DNA of 64,000 nucleotides from NCBI RefSeq assembly GCF_010993705.1, contig NZ_WOFO01000001.1, forward strand, positions 548,598 through 612,597, written 5' to 3'. Source of the DNA: Cyclobacterium sp. SYSU L10401 (lineage in GTDB: Bacteria > Bacteroidota > Bacteroidia > Cytophagales > Cyclobacteriaceae). Made by a program: the position numbers and the translations under genes. The stretch's first letter is position 1. Every line of letters starts with the position of its first letter. Shown here piece after piece: positions 47,553 to 57,988 of the stretch. The notes beneath the pieces were generated by a model, which saw only the letters and a list, made by a program, of their open reading frames with translations, was not told where the DNA came from and searched no databases.

Positions 47553-49672
47553 AAAACGAGCGGATCAAACAGAAAGGTGAGCAGCTTTCCGAAAGGAAGT
47601 TACCCGGAAAAGGGCTGAGTAGACGAAGTTTCTTTAAATATATGGGGGCAGGGATTGCTACCTATTTTGTCTGGACAGACTATCTGGCCTCCGGAGTATT
47701 GCCTAAAAGTGAAGGGGATCTCCTCGCTCCCGATCAGCTGTCTTCATGGATACATTTATCAGAAACGGGCCAAATAACAGTATTTACCGGTAAAGTGGAA
47801 GTGGGCCAGAATATCCGTACTTCGCTAACGCAGGTGGTAGCAGAGGAACTTTTTCTCCCGGTGTCTTCCATTACACTGGTAATGGGGGATACCCATCGGA
47901 CTCCCTATGACCGCGGTACCTACGGAAGTTTGACGACTCCTCAGATGGCACCAATTTTGAGAAAAGCAGCGGCTAATCTTCGGGAAATATTGTTGGAACA
48001 GGCCAGAAAGGAATGGAAAATTGAAGAGGTAAGCCTTACAATGGATCAGGGAATGGTTCAGCACCCCAAAAACGGTAAAAAGTTAAGTTATGGGGATTTG
48101 GCAAAAGGAAAAACCCTGCTGCAACAGATGGATGATAATGTGCCCACCATAGAACCAACCAATTGGAAAATTGCAGGAACATCAGTTCCAAAAGTCAATG
48201 GCAGGGAATTCATTACCGGTAAACACCGCTATGTTTCGGACATGGTACTTCCCGGTATGCTGTATGGTAAAGTGCTCAGGCCGCCGGTCCAAGGTTCAAA
48301 ATTGCGAGCGGTTAAAACGGAAAGGGCAGAAAGTATGGCTGGAGTTCAACTCGTAAGAGAGGGAGACTTTATTGGAGTGGTCGCCCAAAACACAAGGACC
48401 GCAGCCATGGCTTTGGCAAGCATTGAAGCCGATTGGGACAGTAGTCCTCAGGTTTCCCGGGCGCAACTTTTTGATCATTTGCTGAGCAGTGCAGAAAAAG
48501 GAAATCCTGTCAGTTCCCAGGTAACCAAGGCATTTGATGAATCAACCCATAAGATCCAGCATGATTTTGAAGTGCAGTATATCGCTCATGTACCATTGGA
48601 ACCCAGGGCCGGGCTGGCCCAATGGACAGGAAATCAGCTGGAAGTCTGGACGGGAACCCAGCGTCCTTTTGGCGTGCAGGAAGAACTGGAAAGGACCTTT
48701 GATCTTCCCGGTGAGCAGATTCGCGTATACATGCCAGATACCGGTTCCGGTTATGGAGGCAAGCATACCGGAGAGGCTGGAATAGAAGCAGCAAGGCTTT
48801 CCAAAGCTACAGGTAAACCTGTCAAGGTAAACTGGACCCGGGAAGAAGAGTTTAAATGGGCCTATTTCAGGCCAGCAGGGTTGATCAAAGTAAAAGCAGC
48901 TGTAAAGGGGCAGGGTATTGTATCCTGGGAGTTTCACAATTACAACTCAGGAGGAGCGGGCATTGACCTGCCATACCTGGGAACCAACAAGCACCAGGAA
49001 TACCACCGATCCGATACGCCATTAAGGCAAGGTTCCTACCGGGCTTTGGCTTCTACGGCCAATATATTTGCCATTGAATCCACCGTTAATGACCTTGCCA
49101 GAAAGATTGAGGCTGATCCCCTTCAATTCAGGCTCGATAATTTGGATAACGACCGACTTGAGGCGGTAATCAATGCTGCCGCCGGGGATTTTGACTGGAA
49201 CCGGGCCAAAGCGGGACCGAATCATGGATTTGGAATGGCTTGCGGAGCAGTGAAAGGGGGATTTGTGGCTACCTTTGCTGAAATTTCCGTTGACCGGGAA
49301 AGCAGAGAGTTAAAGATAATTAAAGCCATAACGGCCTTTGAATGTGGTGCCATTATTAATCCCCGGCACCTGGAAAGCCAGGTAACAGGTTGTGTGCTTC
49401 AGGGTTTGGGAGGAGCCCTTTTTGAGTCCGTAGACTTTAAGGACGGGGATATCTCCAATGCCTTCCTGTCATCTTACCGGGTCCCCCGGTTTAAAGATGT
49501 GCCCGACATGAAAGTAATATTGTTGGACCGGAAGGATTTGCCATCTTCAGGGGCTGGAGAAGCACCTATTGTATGCATTGCTCCAGCGATCCGGAATGCC
49601 ATTGATGATGCCGTGGGCGTAAAAATCAATCGACTACCCATGTTGCCTTCAGGAATTGTTCCTGAAGGGTGA
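47549..49672 (+). CDS. Molybdopterin-binding subunit, Tat-exported (IorB-like)
   Basis: 707-residue large subunit with a Tat signal (RRSFFKYMGAGIATYFVW at about 25-42). It has the fused layout with two molybdopterin-binding regions and the catalytic glutamate E671 in GAGEAPIVC. Aldehyde or N-heterocycle oxidation outside the cytoplasm is likely. No FAD subunit or xdhC-type chaperone is adjacent, so electrons may go to a membrane cytochrome. Substrate is not resolved. Confidence 0.9.
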   Translation: MKNERIKQKGEQLSERKLPGKGLSRRSFFKYMGAGIATYFVWTDYLASGVLPKSEGDLLAPDQLSSWIHLSETGQITVFTGKVEVGQNIRTSLTQVVAEELFLPVSSITLVMGDTHRTPYDRGTYGSLTTPQMAPILRKAAANLREILLEQARKEWKIEEVSLTMDQGMVQHPKNGKKLSYGDLAKGKTLLQQMDDNVPTIEPTNWKIAGTSVPKVNGREFITGKHRYVSDMVLPGMLYGKVLRPPVQGSKLRAVKTERAESMAGVQLVREGDFIGVVAQNTRTAAMALASIEADWDSSPQVSRAQLFDHLLSSAEKGNPVSSQVTKAFDESTHKIQHDFEVQYIAHVPLEPRAGLAQWTGNQLEVWTGTQRPFGVQEELERTFDLPGEQIRVYMPDTGSGYGGKHTGEAGIEAARLSKATGKPVKVNWTREEEFKWAYFRPAGLIKVKAAVKGQGIVSWEFHNYNSGGAGIDLPYLGTNKHQEYHRSDTPLRQGSYRALASTANIFAIESTVNDLARKIEADPLQFRLDNLDNDRLEAVINAAAGDFDWNRAKAGPNHGFGMACGAVKGGFVATFAEISVDRESRELKIIKAITAFECGAIINPRHLESQVTGCVLQGLGGALFESVDFKDGDISNAFLSSYRVPRFKDVPDMKVILLDRKDLPSSGAGEAPIVCIAPAIRNAIDDAVGVKINRLPMLPSGIVPEG

Positions 49673-49701
49673 TCGATGGTCAATAAAGGAAGCCTGTTTG
49701 A

Positions 49702-51087
49702 CTACAAAATGTATTGAGAAAGGTCTCGGTTTTTCACCAGAGAGCTGAGCCTTTCCTGTACCATATCTTTGGTGATCATGATTTTGCTGTTGGCTTGGAT
49801 GGTGTCCGGTACATCGAAAAGAAAATCATTCAACAGATGACTCATCACGGTATGCAATCTTCTGGCACCAATATTTTCCACTTCTTCATTGATACTGAAA
49901 GCCAGAGCGGCTATTTCCTGGATGGCATCGTCCGTATATTCCAAATATACCTGTTCCGACTCAAACAAGGCCTGGTATTGTTTGGTCAGGGCATTTTTTG
50001 GTTCTTTAAGGATCTTATAAAAATCCTCCTGTGTAAGACTGGTCAACTCTACGCGTATGGGAAATCTACCCTGCAGCTCAGGGATAAGGTCAGAAGGTTT
50101 GCTTACGTGAAAAGCCCCCGCAGCGATAAACAACACATGGTCGGTGTGTACCAGTCCATACTTGGTGTTTACAGCACTGCCTTCTACGATGGGTAATAAA
50201 TCTCTTTGTACGCCTTCCCTGCTTACATCGGGGCCTCCTCCTGATTTGCTTGATCCGGAGGCTATCTTATCTATTTCATCAATGAAAATGATGCCATTGT
50301 TCTCAGCGAGTTTGATGGCTTGTTCTTTCACCTCATCAAAATCGATCAGCTTGGATGCTTCCTCTTCCATGAGAATTTTTCTAGCTTCTGCAATCGTGAC
50401 CTTTCTCTTCTTGCTTCGCTTGGGCATCATGTTGCTCAGCATGTCTTGAAGTCCTGCCATACTCGCTTCATCCATCATGCCATTGCCAATCATGCCTATG
50501 CCTGGAGTGGAAGACTGCTTAACATTGATTTCGATTTTTCTTTCCTCCAGCTCCCCGGCTGCCAATTTTTCCTTAAATCGCTCCCGGGTTTTTTCATTGA
50601 GCTCTTGTTCCGAAGCGTTGTCCGGATTGAAATTTTCCTTAGTAGTAGAGTGGCTGAACCCCTTTCCTTTGACCGGTGGTATCAAAATATCCAAAAGGAT
50701 GTCCTCCACGATGATGGCCGCTTTTTCTTTGACTTCTTCGTTTTTGGCTTCCTTTACCAGGTTTATGGCCTGTTCTACCAGATCCCGAACCATGGATTCT
50801 ACATCCCTGCCTACATAGCCTACCTCTGTAAATTTAGAAGCTTCTACCTTGGTAAAAGGAGCATTGGCAACCTTAGCCAGCCGTCGTGCTATTTCGGTTT
50901 TACCCACACCGGTAGAGCCAATCATCAGGATATTATTGGGTACGATGTCTTTTTGAAGTTCAGACTTGACCATCAGGCGTCTGATTCTGTTTCTTAGGGC
51001 AATGGCTACATTTCGCTTGGCATCGGTTTGACCAATGATGTATTTATCCAATTCAGCGACAATTTGCTTTGGAGTCAAATGATTCAT
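49702..51087 (-). CDS. hslU: ATP-dependent protease ATPase subunit HslU
   Basis: AAA+ unfoldase of the HslUV (ClpYQ) protease. N-terminal LTPKQIVAELDKYIIGQ, Walker A GSTGVGKT at 57-64, Walker B IIFIDEIDKIA, C-terminal SLVKNRDLSQYIL which docks into HslV. 461 residues. hslV, usually adjacent, is not in the window. It follows lon by 11 bp. Confidence 0.95.
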   Translation of the reverse strand: MNHLTPKQIVAELDKYIIGQTDAKRNVAIALRNRIRRLMVKSELQKDIVPNNILMIGSTGVGKTEIARRLAKVANAPFTKVEASKFTEVGYVGRDVESMVRDLVEQAINLVKEAKNEEVKEKAAIIVEDILLDILIPPVKGKGFSHSTTKENFNPDNASEQELNEKTRERFKEKLAAGELEERKIEINVKQSSTPGIGMIGNGMMDEASMAGLQDMLSNMMPKRSKKRKVTIAEARKILMEEEASKLIDFDEVKEQAIKLAENNGIIFIDEIDKIASGSSKSGGGPDVSREGVQRDLLPIVEGSAVNTKYGLVHTDHVLFIAAGAFHVSKPSDLIPELQGRFPIRVELTSLTQEDFYKILKEPKNALTKQYQALFESEQVYLEYTDDAIQEIAALAFSINEEVENIGARRLHTVMSHLLNDFLFDVPDTIQANSKIMITKDMVQERLSSLVKNRDLSQYIL

Positions 51088-51098
51088 GTTTTCCTTTT

Positions 51099-53585
51099 TT
51101 AGTTTTCCTCAGATTTTCTGGCTTCCTTATCAAAGGTAAACTTGACCGGTCGAGCTACAGTTTCTTTTAACAGTGAAAATTCCAAAACCTCACTGACATG
51201 GTCTACAAAATGAAACCGAACACCTTTCAGGTAACTCTCATCGATTTCTTCAATGTCTCGCATGTTTCTTTTACAGAGGATGATGTCTTCAATTCCAGCT
51301 CTTTTGGCTGCCAGAATTTTTTCTTTAATTCCCCCCACGGGCATTACCTTTCCGCGAAGGGTAATTTCGCCGGTCATCGCCAGTTTGGATCGGATTTTTC
51401 GTTGGGTATATACCGAGGCGATGGCCGTAAGCATGGTGATCCCTGCTGAAGGCCCATCCTTGGGAACAGCTCCTGCCGGTACGTGAATGTGCAGGTCATA
51501 TTGATCGAAGACCCTGTGATCGATATTCAGGGTTTCTGCCTGAGACTTGAGATAGGAAATTGCTGTCATGGCAGACTCTTTCATTACGTCTCCTAATTGG
51601 CCGGAAAGTGTAAGTTTTCCCTTCCCCCTACTGATGCTGGCCTCAATGAAGAGGATTTCACCACCCACTGAAGTCCAGGCAAGTCCGGTGACAACTCCTG
51701 CAAGGGAATTGTCCTGGTAAATTTCTTTATCGAATATTTCACCACCCAGTATTTTTCTTACCAGCTGAGGGGTTATTTTTTTCTGGTAAAGCTCCTCGGT
51801 GGCAATGGATTTGGTGATATTCCTTACCACCTTACCGATTTGCCTTTCCAGGCTTCTGACGCCAGATTCCCTGGTATAGTCTTCAATGATTTTTACCAGC
51901 GCCTCATGTGAAAAAACGATGTCTTTTGCTTTTAAACCATGTTCTTTCCGTTGTTTGGGTACCAAATGTTTTTTGGCGATTTCTACCTTTTCTTCCATGG
52001 TATACCCAGTCACTTCTATGATTTCCATCCGGTCCCTAAGGGCAGGTTGCAGGGTCTCCAGTGTATTGGCAGTGGCAATAAAGAGCACCTTGGACAGGTC
52101 ATATTCCTGGTCAAGGTAATTGTCTACAAAAGCATTGTTTTGTTCAGGGTCAAGCACTTCCAGAAAAGCTGAAGATGGATCTCCCCTGAAATCAGCACTC
52201 AATTTGTCGATCTCATCCAGGACGAAAACAGGATTGGAAGACTTTGCTTTTTTCATGTTCTGGATAATTTTTCCAGGCATGGCCCCTACATAGGTTTTTC
52301 TGTGACCTCTGATTTCAGCTTCATCATGAAGTCCACCCAATGACATGCGGACATATTTTCTACCCAAAGCCTTGGCGATGGATTTCCCAAGAGAAGTTTT
52401 ACCTACTCCCGGAGGGCCATACAGACATAAAATGGGTCCCTTGAGGTCCCGTTTAAGCTTGAGCACAGCCAGGTATTCGATGATACGTTCTTTTACTTTA
52501 TCCAGTCCGGAATGGTCGCGGTCCAGGATTTTTTTCGCTCTTTTCAGGTCGAAATTGTCTGAGGTAAACTCATTCCAGGGCAAGTCTATCAAGACCTCTA
52601 CATAATTCAACGCAATAGGATATTCTGCTGCGGCTGGATTCATTCTCAGGATTTTATCCAGCTCCTTGTTGAACTGAATCCCTACCTCTTTGGGCCACTT
52701 TTTCTTTTTTCCCCGGGCCCGTAATTCTTCAACCTCCTTTTCCGGGCCCTCTTCTCCCAGTTCAGTCTGGAGGACTTTCATCTGTTGTCTGAGAAAATAA
52801 TCCCTTTGCTGTTGATCAATATCTGTATGGACTTTTTTCTGGATTTCACTTTTCAGCTCCAGCATTTGTATGTCCTTCATCATGAACTCCAGCAGCAGGG
52901 TAGCCCTTTCGATCCCGTCATTGATCTCCAGCAATTTTTGTTTTGATTCAACCGGGGCATTGATATTGGAGGAGAGGAAGTGGGTGAGGAAAGGAGTGCT
53001 GTCTATGTTATCCAGGGCCACCTGAGCCTCTCTGGGTATTTCCGGATTCAGTTGTAATATTTTGAAGGCGGCCTCTTTGAGGGACTGTTCCAGCGCCTCT
53101 ATTTTTTCGCTGTTGCTGGGAAAAGTCTCCTCCAGGTACCTTACGTTGGCGAGAAAATATGGGTCGTCAGTAATTTCTTTTTCTATTTGAAAGCGTTTTT
53201 TCCCTTGAATGATGATTGTGGTATTGCCATCTGGTAAGACAATCATTTTTATGATTTTGGCCAGGGTGCCTACTTTATAGATGTCTTCCCAGGAAGGATC
53301 TTCCATGTTCGGGTTTTTTTGCGCACAAACCCCTATCAATTTATCTCCCTTTTGTGCTTTTTTTACCAGTTTTATGGACCTTTGCCTGCCGACAGTAATG
53401 GGTATGACTACTCCGGGAAAAAGTACAGTATTTCTAACAGAGAGGACAGGTATTTCTTTTGGGAAATTCTCATTTTTCAGAGTTCCCTCATCGTCATCAT
53501 CAGTAATCAGTTGTATCAGATCACCCTCTCCTGAATAATCGCCTAACATTAATGAATGATATAATTGATTGTCGCTATTGCTCAT
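51099..53585 (-). CDS. lon: Lon protease (endopeptidase La)
   Basis: 828 residues with an N-terminal substrate domain, an AAA+ domain with GPPGVGKT at 390-397, and a protease domain with catalytic S713 in [11 protein letters not shown] and a lysine about 40 residues later. Removes damaged and regulatory proteins. First gene of a lon-hslU unit. A perfect inverted repeat lies 10 bp upstream (separate entry). Confidence 0.97.
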   Translation of the reverse strand: MSNSDNQLYHSLMLGDYSGEGDLIQLITDDDDEGTLKNENFPKEIPVLSVRNTVLFPGVVIPITVGRQRSIKLVKKAQKGDKLIGVCAQKNPNMEDPSWEDIYKVGTLAKIIKMIVLPDGNTTIIIQGKKRFQIEKEITDDPYFLANVRYLEETFPSNSEKIEALEQSLKEAAFKILQLNPEIPREAQVALDNIDSTPFLTHFLSSNINAPVESKQKLLEINDGIERATLLLEFMMKDIQMLELKSEIQKKVHTDIDQQQRDYFLRQQMKVLQTELGEEGPEKEVEELRARGKKKKWPKEVGIQFNKELDKILRMNPAAAEYPIALNYVEVLIDLPWNEFTSDNFDLKRAKKILDRDHSGLDKVKERIIEYLAVLKLKRDLKGPILCLYGPPGVGKTSLGKSIAKALGRKYVRMSLGGLHDEAEIRGHRKTYVGAMPGKIIQNMKKAKSSNPVFVLDEIDKLSADFRGDPSSAFLEVLDPEQNNAFVDNYLDQEYDLSKVLFIATANTLETLQPALRDRMEIIEVTGYTMEEKVEIAKKHLVPKQRKEHGLKAKDIVFSHEALVKIIEDYTRESGVRSLERQIGKVVRNITKSIATEELYQKKITPQLVRKILGGEIFDKEIYQDNSLAGVVTGLAWTSVGGEILFIEASISRGKGKLTLSGQLGDVMKESAMTAISYLKSQAETLNIDHRVFDQYDLHIHVPAGAVPKDGPSAGITMLTAIASVYTQRKIRSKLAMTGEITLRGKVMPVGGIKEKILAAKRAGIEDIILCKRNMRDIEEIDESYLKGVRFHFVDHVSEVLEFSLLKETVARPVKFTFDKEARKSEEN

Positions 53586-53594
53586 ACAGACATT

Positions 53595-53613
53595 ATGACA
53601 GGTATGCTGTCAT
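53595..53613. promoter_or_regulatory. Perfect inverted repeat directly upstream of lon
   Basis: ATGACAG (53595-53601), 5 bp, CTGTCAT (53607-53613), ending 10 bp before the lon ATG. It lies over the ribosome-binding region, so it could be a repressor operator or an RNA hairpin. It is not a CIRCE element. Confidence 0.5.
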
Positions 53614-53738
53614 GTTATTTTTTTAATATAGGAAAAATCTCTGTCAGTTCAGAGATTGTAATTGGAATATCCAAGGCTTATGCCAAGTTGATCCCGGTAA
53701 CAAATTGTCAGGTATTCTAAAAATACATACCAATCAGG

Positions 53739-53757
53739 TGTAAGGAAATTCCTTACA
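53739..53757. repeat. Perfect 19-bp palindrome between rseP and lon
   Basis: TGTAAGGAA, a central A, TTCCTTACA. It lies 29 bp past the rseP stop on the minus strand without a T-run. Could be a weak terminator or a protein-binding site. Confidence 0.5.
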
Positions 53758-53785
53758 GGAATACCATTGCCACCTGTCGAATAGG

Positions 53786-55105
53786 TCAGGTTCCTGTAAA
53801 TAGCTTGAGAATATCGTTGCCAATTGCAAATACCATAATGGCTAAAAGCAATACCATACCCACTTTCTGTGCATTCTCCAGGAAACGGTCGGAAGGGCTC
53901 CTGCCTGAAATCATTTCATATAACAAAAACATTACATGACCCCCATCCAGGGCGGGAATCGGCAATAAATTCATGAAAGCCAGTATCATGGATATCAATC
54001 CTGTGATGGACCAGAATTTTGTCCAATCCCAGGTAGAACCATAAATTTTGGCCATACCAATGGGGCCGCTTACATTTTTCGTGGATACCTCCCCGGTAAA
54101 CATTTTACCCATAGCCCGGGCGTTAATAATGACAATACTGAAAGCCCTTTCTGTGCCCAGGGGAATGGATTGGGCCAGGGAATATTTTTTACGCACTGGT
54201 TCCAGGAGGTTTTGTACCGCTATACCAATGGTGCCCTCTTCACTCACTGCTACATCTGTAATTAATTCCTGCCCTTCCCTTTCCAGGGTAATGGCCACTT
54301 TTTCCCCTTTATTTTCAGAAAGAACAGCTTGTAACTCATCAAAATAATAAGTTTCTGCCCCGTTTACCGCAAGTATTTTATCGCCTTTCTGCAATCCTGC
54401 TTCTTTGGCCGCACTATTCGGACTTGTGTCCAGTACGGCAAAAGGAAACCTGATATTTATAAAATTGGACATGCTTTCCTCATTGGAAAAAGAATTGATG
54501 AATCCATGCGGGATGGCGATCTGCTTGCGCTCTCCATTTCTCTCAATGGTATAATAGCCACCGGAACTCAACAAGGCATCTCCACTGCTCAGGTCGTTTA
54601 ATGATTCGTAGGGCGTTCCATTGATATCCAGTATCTTGTCCCCATCCTGAAGACCTATTTGTTCACCAATATCATAGGCCACAATGCCGTGTTCTATAAC
54701 CTGATCACGCGAAAAGTAGGTTTCTCCTTTGCTATAAACCAAAAATACAAAAATGATGATTCCGGTAATGACATTTACCAATATTCCACCGAGCATTACA
54801 ATTAACCTTTGCCAGGCTGGTTTTGATCGGAATTCCCATGGTTGCGGTTCGGCAGACATTTGCTCGGAATCCAGGGACTCATCCACCATACCGGAAATTT
54901 TAACAAAGCCTCCCAAAGGAATAGCGCCAATCGAGTATTCTGTTTCTTTCCACTTGAAGCCGGCAATTTTTGGAGGGAATCCAATGGAGAATTTTTCAAC
55001 TCTCATCCCAAACAGTTTGGCTGCCAGTAAATGACCCATCTCATGAAGACCTACCAAAATTGACAAGCCAAGTAGCAGCTGTGCTACCATTATTAATGTA
55101 TCCAT
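53786..55105 (-). CDS. rseP: Site-2 protease RseP family
   Basis: Intramembrane zinc metalloprotease that cuts anti-sigma factors after a first cleavage. HEMGH at 21-25 and LDGG near 387 are the catalytic sites, two PDZ domains lie at about 115-290, and there are four membrane helices. 439 residues. Starts 3 bp after the dxr stop, the common dxr-rseP order. It could serve the FecR/sigma system at the left edge, as in other Bacteroidota; that link is inference. Confidence 0.94.
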   Translation of the reverse strand: MDTLIMVAQLLLGLSILVGLHEMGHLLAAKLFGMRVEKFSIGFPPKIAGFKWKETEYSIGAIPLGGFVKISGMVDESLDSEQMSAEPQPWEFRSKPAWQRLIVMLGGILVNVITGIIIFVFLVYSKGETYFSRDQVIEHGIVAYDIGEQIGLQDGDKILDINGTPYESLNDLSSGDALLSSGGYYTIERNGERKQIAIPHGFINSFSNEESMSNFINIRFPFAVLDTSPNSAAKEAGLQKGDKILAVNGAETYYFDELQAVLSENKGEKVAITLEREGQELITDVAVSEEGTIGIAVQNLLEPVRKKYSLAQSIPLGTERAFSIVIINARAMGKMFTGEVSTKNVSGPIGMAKIYGSTWDWTKFWSITGLISMILAFMNLLPIPALDGGHVMFLLYEMISGRSPSDRFLENAQKVGMVLLLAIMVFAIGNDILKLFTGT

Positions 55106-55108
55106 TAT

Positions 55109-56272
55109 TTATGATCTACTAATGATTCGTTCTGATAATATTCTTGTTTCTTTATCTGTTTGAATGAGGTCATCCAAACCGGGGCTTTCAATAAAACCAA
55201 TTTTTTCGATACTCTGTTCAATTAGTTCTGACATTTCAAGAAACTTGATTCTGTCCTGCAAAAATGCTGCCACGGCGATTTCGTTGGCAGCATTTAAGGC
55301 ACATGCCGTATTTCCGCCTTTTTTCAGCGCATCAAAAGCCAAACCCAGGTTTTTAAAAGTTTCCATGTCAGGCTTTTCAAATTGCAGGTTGGGGTAGTCC
55401 ATGAAATCAAAGCGGGGGAAATTTGATTTTACCCGCTCAGGATAAGACAAAGCAAACTGGATAGGAATACGCATATCTGGCAATCCAAGTTGTGCTTTTA
55501 TAGAACCGTCTTCAAATTGAACAAGGGAGTGTATGATAGATTGGGGATGTACGATTACTTCGATCTGGTCTATATCCAGGCCAAAAAGCCACTTGGCTTC
55601 GATTACCTCCAGTCCTTTGTTCATAAGGGAGGCAGAGTCAATGGTAATCTTCGCTCCCATATCCCAATTGGGATGTTTGAGGGCCTGCGCTTTGGTTACC
55701 TTGCTCAGATAGGCCCTGTCTTTTCCGCGGAAAGGACCACCGGAGGCAGTCAGGATAATTTTTTCTATGGGATTGTGAAATTCCCCGACCAGGCATTGAA
55801 ATATGGCCGAATGCTCGGAATCTACAGGATAAATATTAACTGCGTTTTTACTGGCCATTCGGGTGACCAGGTCCCCGGCTACCACCATGGTTTCCTTATT
55901 GGCCAGGGCAATGGGTTTACCTGCTTCTATGGCCTTTAGTGTCGGAATCAGACCTGCATAGCCCACCAAAGCAGTCAGTACGATATCCACCGTATCCATT
56001 TGCACGACATCAGCTAACGCCTGCTGGCCGGTATAAACTTTAATCGGATAGGCAGACAAGCTTTCCTTTACCTCCTGATATAAATCCTCATTGCCTATCA
56101 CCACCACATTGGGCTTAAAAAGCAATGCCTGCTTGATAAGTAAATCTTGGTTGTTTTGTGCCGTAAGGACCTCTGCCTGAAATTTATCGGGGTGTTGGGA
56201 AAGAACTTCTAATGTTTGCGTACCTATACTGCCTGTGGAGCCCAGGATTGCCACTCGTTTGATTGTAGACAT
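55109..56272 (-). CDS. dxr: 1-deoxy-D-xylulose-5-phosphate reductoisomerase
   Basis: Second step of the MEP isoprenoid pathway. NADPH motif AILGSTGSIGTQTLEV (8-23), catalytic acidic motifs PVDSEHSAIFQCL and SASLMNKGLEVIEAKWLF. 387 residues. Upstream gene of the rseP pair. Confidence 0.96.
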   Translation of the reverse strand: MSTIKRVAILGSTGSIGTQTLEVLSQHPDKFQAEVLTAQNNQDLLIKQALLFKPNVVVIGNEDLYQEVKESLSAYPIKVYTGQQALADVVQMDTVDIVLTALVGYAGLIPTLKAIEAGKPIALANKETMVVAGDLVTRMASKNAVNIYPVDSEHSAIFQCLVGEFHNPIEKIILTASGGPFRGKDRAYLSKVTKAQALKHPNWDMGAKITIDSASLMNKGLEVIEAKWLFGLDIDQIEVIVHPQSIIHSLVQFEDGSIKAQLGLPDMRIPIQFALSYPERVKSNFPRFDFMDYPNLQFEKPDMETFKNLGLAFDALKKGGNTACALNAANEIAVAAFLQDRIKFLEMSELIEQSIEKIGFIESPGLDDLIQTDKETRILSERIISRS

Positions 56273-56520
56273 GGATTTGCTTTAATACTAAAAATAGTAT
56301 GTTGGCTATTTCAACACCTTTCGTTAAATCTACTGACAAATTTACAAGGTAAAAACAGTTTTTCCTGCTTTTTCCCATACTTTTTAGTAGGGTTGTTATT
56401 TTGGCATAAATTTAGGAGTTAAAAAAAGAGGAAATCAGCTGGTTGCCTTTGCTAAATTTTGTTAAAAAATTGGCGGGGTTTTTATGGTTCCCGTATTTTC
56501 AATAAAAAAACCTTGAAAAC

Positions 56521-57984
56521 ATGCTAAAAAATATCGTTTTGGTAATGGTGTCATTTTTGGCGGGGATTTTCGGTGCATGGTTTTTTACTTTTGCAATCGA
56601 AAACGAAGCCAGTCTTATTTCCAGGGAAGAACAAATCCCGGATCTTGGACTTCAAACCTCAAACACCGGAAAATTTACACCCTATTCCGGGGAAAAGCCT
56701 GAATCTTATCCCAGAGCAGAGCCGGAATCTTTTATTGAAGCTTCCGAAAGCAGTACCCATTCGGTGGTGTTTATTAAAAATTTCTCAGGAACAGATTCCC
56801 GCAGGTATAGCATTTTTGATTATTTCTTCGGTCAGGGTGCCCCCCAGCAGCGCGTAAGCACAGGCTCAGGGGTTATTTTTTCCGAAGATGGATACATCAT
56901 CACCAATAACCACGTGATAGATCGGGCTGAAACCATTGAAGTAGTCCATAAGAAAAGGACATATAAGGCCAGTTTAATTGGTGCCGACGCCAATACCGAC
57001 ATTGCCGTGTTAAAAATTGAAGCTGAAGATCTTCCCGCCATAGAAATAGGGAGTAGCAGAAATCTCAAAATAGGGGAGTGGGTTCTGGCTGTTGGCAACC
57101 CTTTCAATCTTACCTCCACTGTCACTGCAGGAATCGTATCAGCGAAGGAAAGGCAAATTAATATCATGGGAGGGGAATTTCCCTTGGAATCCTTTATTCA
57201 AACAGACGCACCGATTAATCCCGGAAATTCCGGTGGGGCTTTGGTAAATGTCAAGGGAGAATTGGTAGGCATCAATACAGCAATATTGAGCCGCACCGGC
57301 TCCTACACAGGGTATGGGTTTGCAGTTCCTGTGGATATCGCCGCCAAAATTGCCAATGATCTCATCCGGTTTGGAGAGGTCCAGAAGGCCATCCCCGGTC
57401 TGGAAGTAGAGGAGATTACTCCTGAGCTTGCTGAACAAATGGAACTTAATTCCCTTGATGGTGTGATGGTATCTCATGTGATCCGGAATGGAGCAGCAGC
57501 AAATTCGGGGATCAGGGAAAATGATGTGATCATAGGCATCGATGGTCATCCTGTTACGGGTATGGGTAGTTTTGAGGAGGCACTGTCCTATTATTACCCA
57601 GGGGATAAAGTTACGGTACAATTTCGACGGTCAAATAAACTTCAGAAATCTGAATTGACCCTTCAGAATATACTTGGCGGTACAGGAGTGATCAAGCGGA
57701 CATTTTACACTTCCCCGCTACTTGGGGCAAAATTGGAGACGATAAATGCCATCGAAAAGGATCGCTACGGCATTGATTCAGGAATCAAAATCAGCGGGCT
57801 GAGCAGAGGCTACCTGTATGATCTGGGCCTTGGAGAAGGTTTTATCCTTACTCATGTCAATGATAAAATAGCTGAGGATCCCGAAGAAGTAGGGGGATTT
57901 CTCGAAGACTATAGTGGAAGGTTAAAGATAGAAGGCTTAACACCTGCTGGCAGGCCTTTTGTACAAACTTACACAATCAGGTGA
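56521..57984 (+). CDS. DegP/HtrA-like periplasmic serine protease
   Basis: Trypsin-like protease with an N-terminal membrane anchor (about 3-25). The triad is H131, D160 and S237 in NPGNSGGALVN. Two PDZ domains follow (about 288-385 and 395-487). 487 residues. It diverges from dxr, and 248 bp separate them. Along with rseP it is part of envelope stress control. Its stop nearly meets the convergent flavin reductase (4 bp). Confidence 0.93.
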   Translation: MLKNIVLVMVSFLAGIFGAWFFTFAIENEASLISREEQIPDLGLQTSNTGKFTPYSGEKPESYPRAEPESFIEASESSTHSVVFIKNFSGTDSRRYSIFDYFFGQGAPQQRVSTGSGVIFSEDGYIITNNHVIDRAETIEVVHKKRTYKASLIGADANTDIAVLKIEAEDLPAIEIGSSRNLKIGEWVLAVGNPFNLTSTVTAGIVSAKERQINIMGGEFPLESFIQTDAPINPGNSGGALVNVKGELVGINTAILSRTGSYTGYGFAVPVDIAAKIANDLIRFGEVQKAIPGLEVEEITPELAEQMELNSLDGVMVSHVIRNGAAANSGIRENDVIIGIDGHPVTGMGSFEEALSYYYPGDKVTVQFRRSNKLQKSELTLQNILGGTGVIKRTFYTSPLLGAKLETINAIEKDRYGIDSGIKISGLSRGYLYDLGLGEGFILTHVNDKIAEDPEEVGGFLEDYSGRLKIEGLTPAGRPFVQTYTIR

Positions 57985-57988
57985 AAAA

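Noticed and set aside
50320-50997. Long plus-strand frame inside hslU
   Set aside because: Antisense to a clear hslU gene, with composition typical of a shadow.
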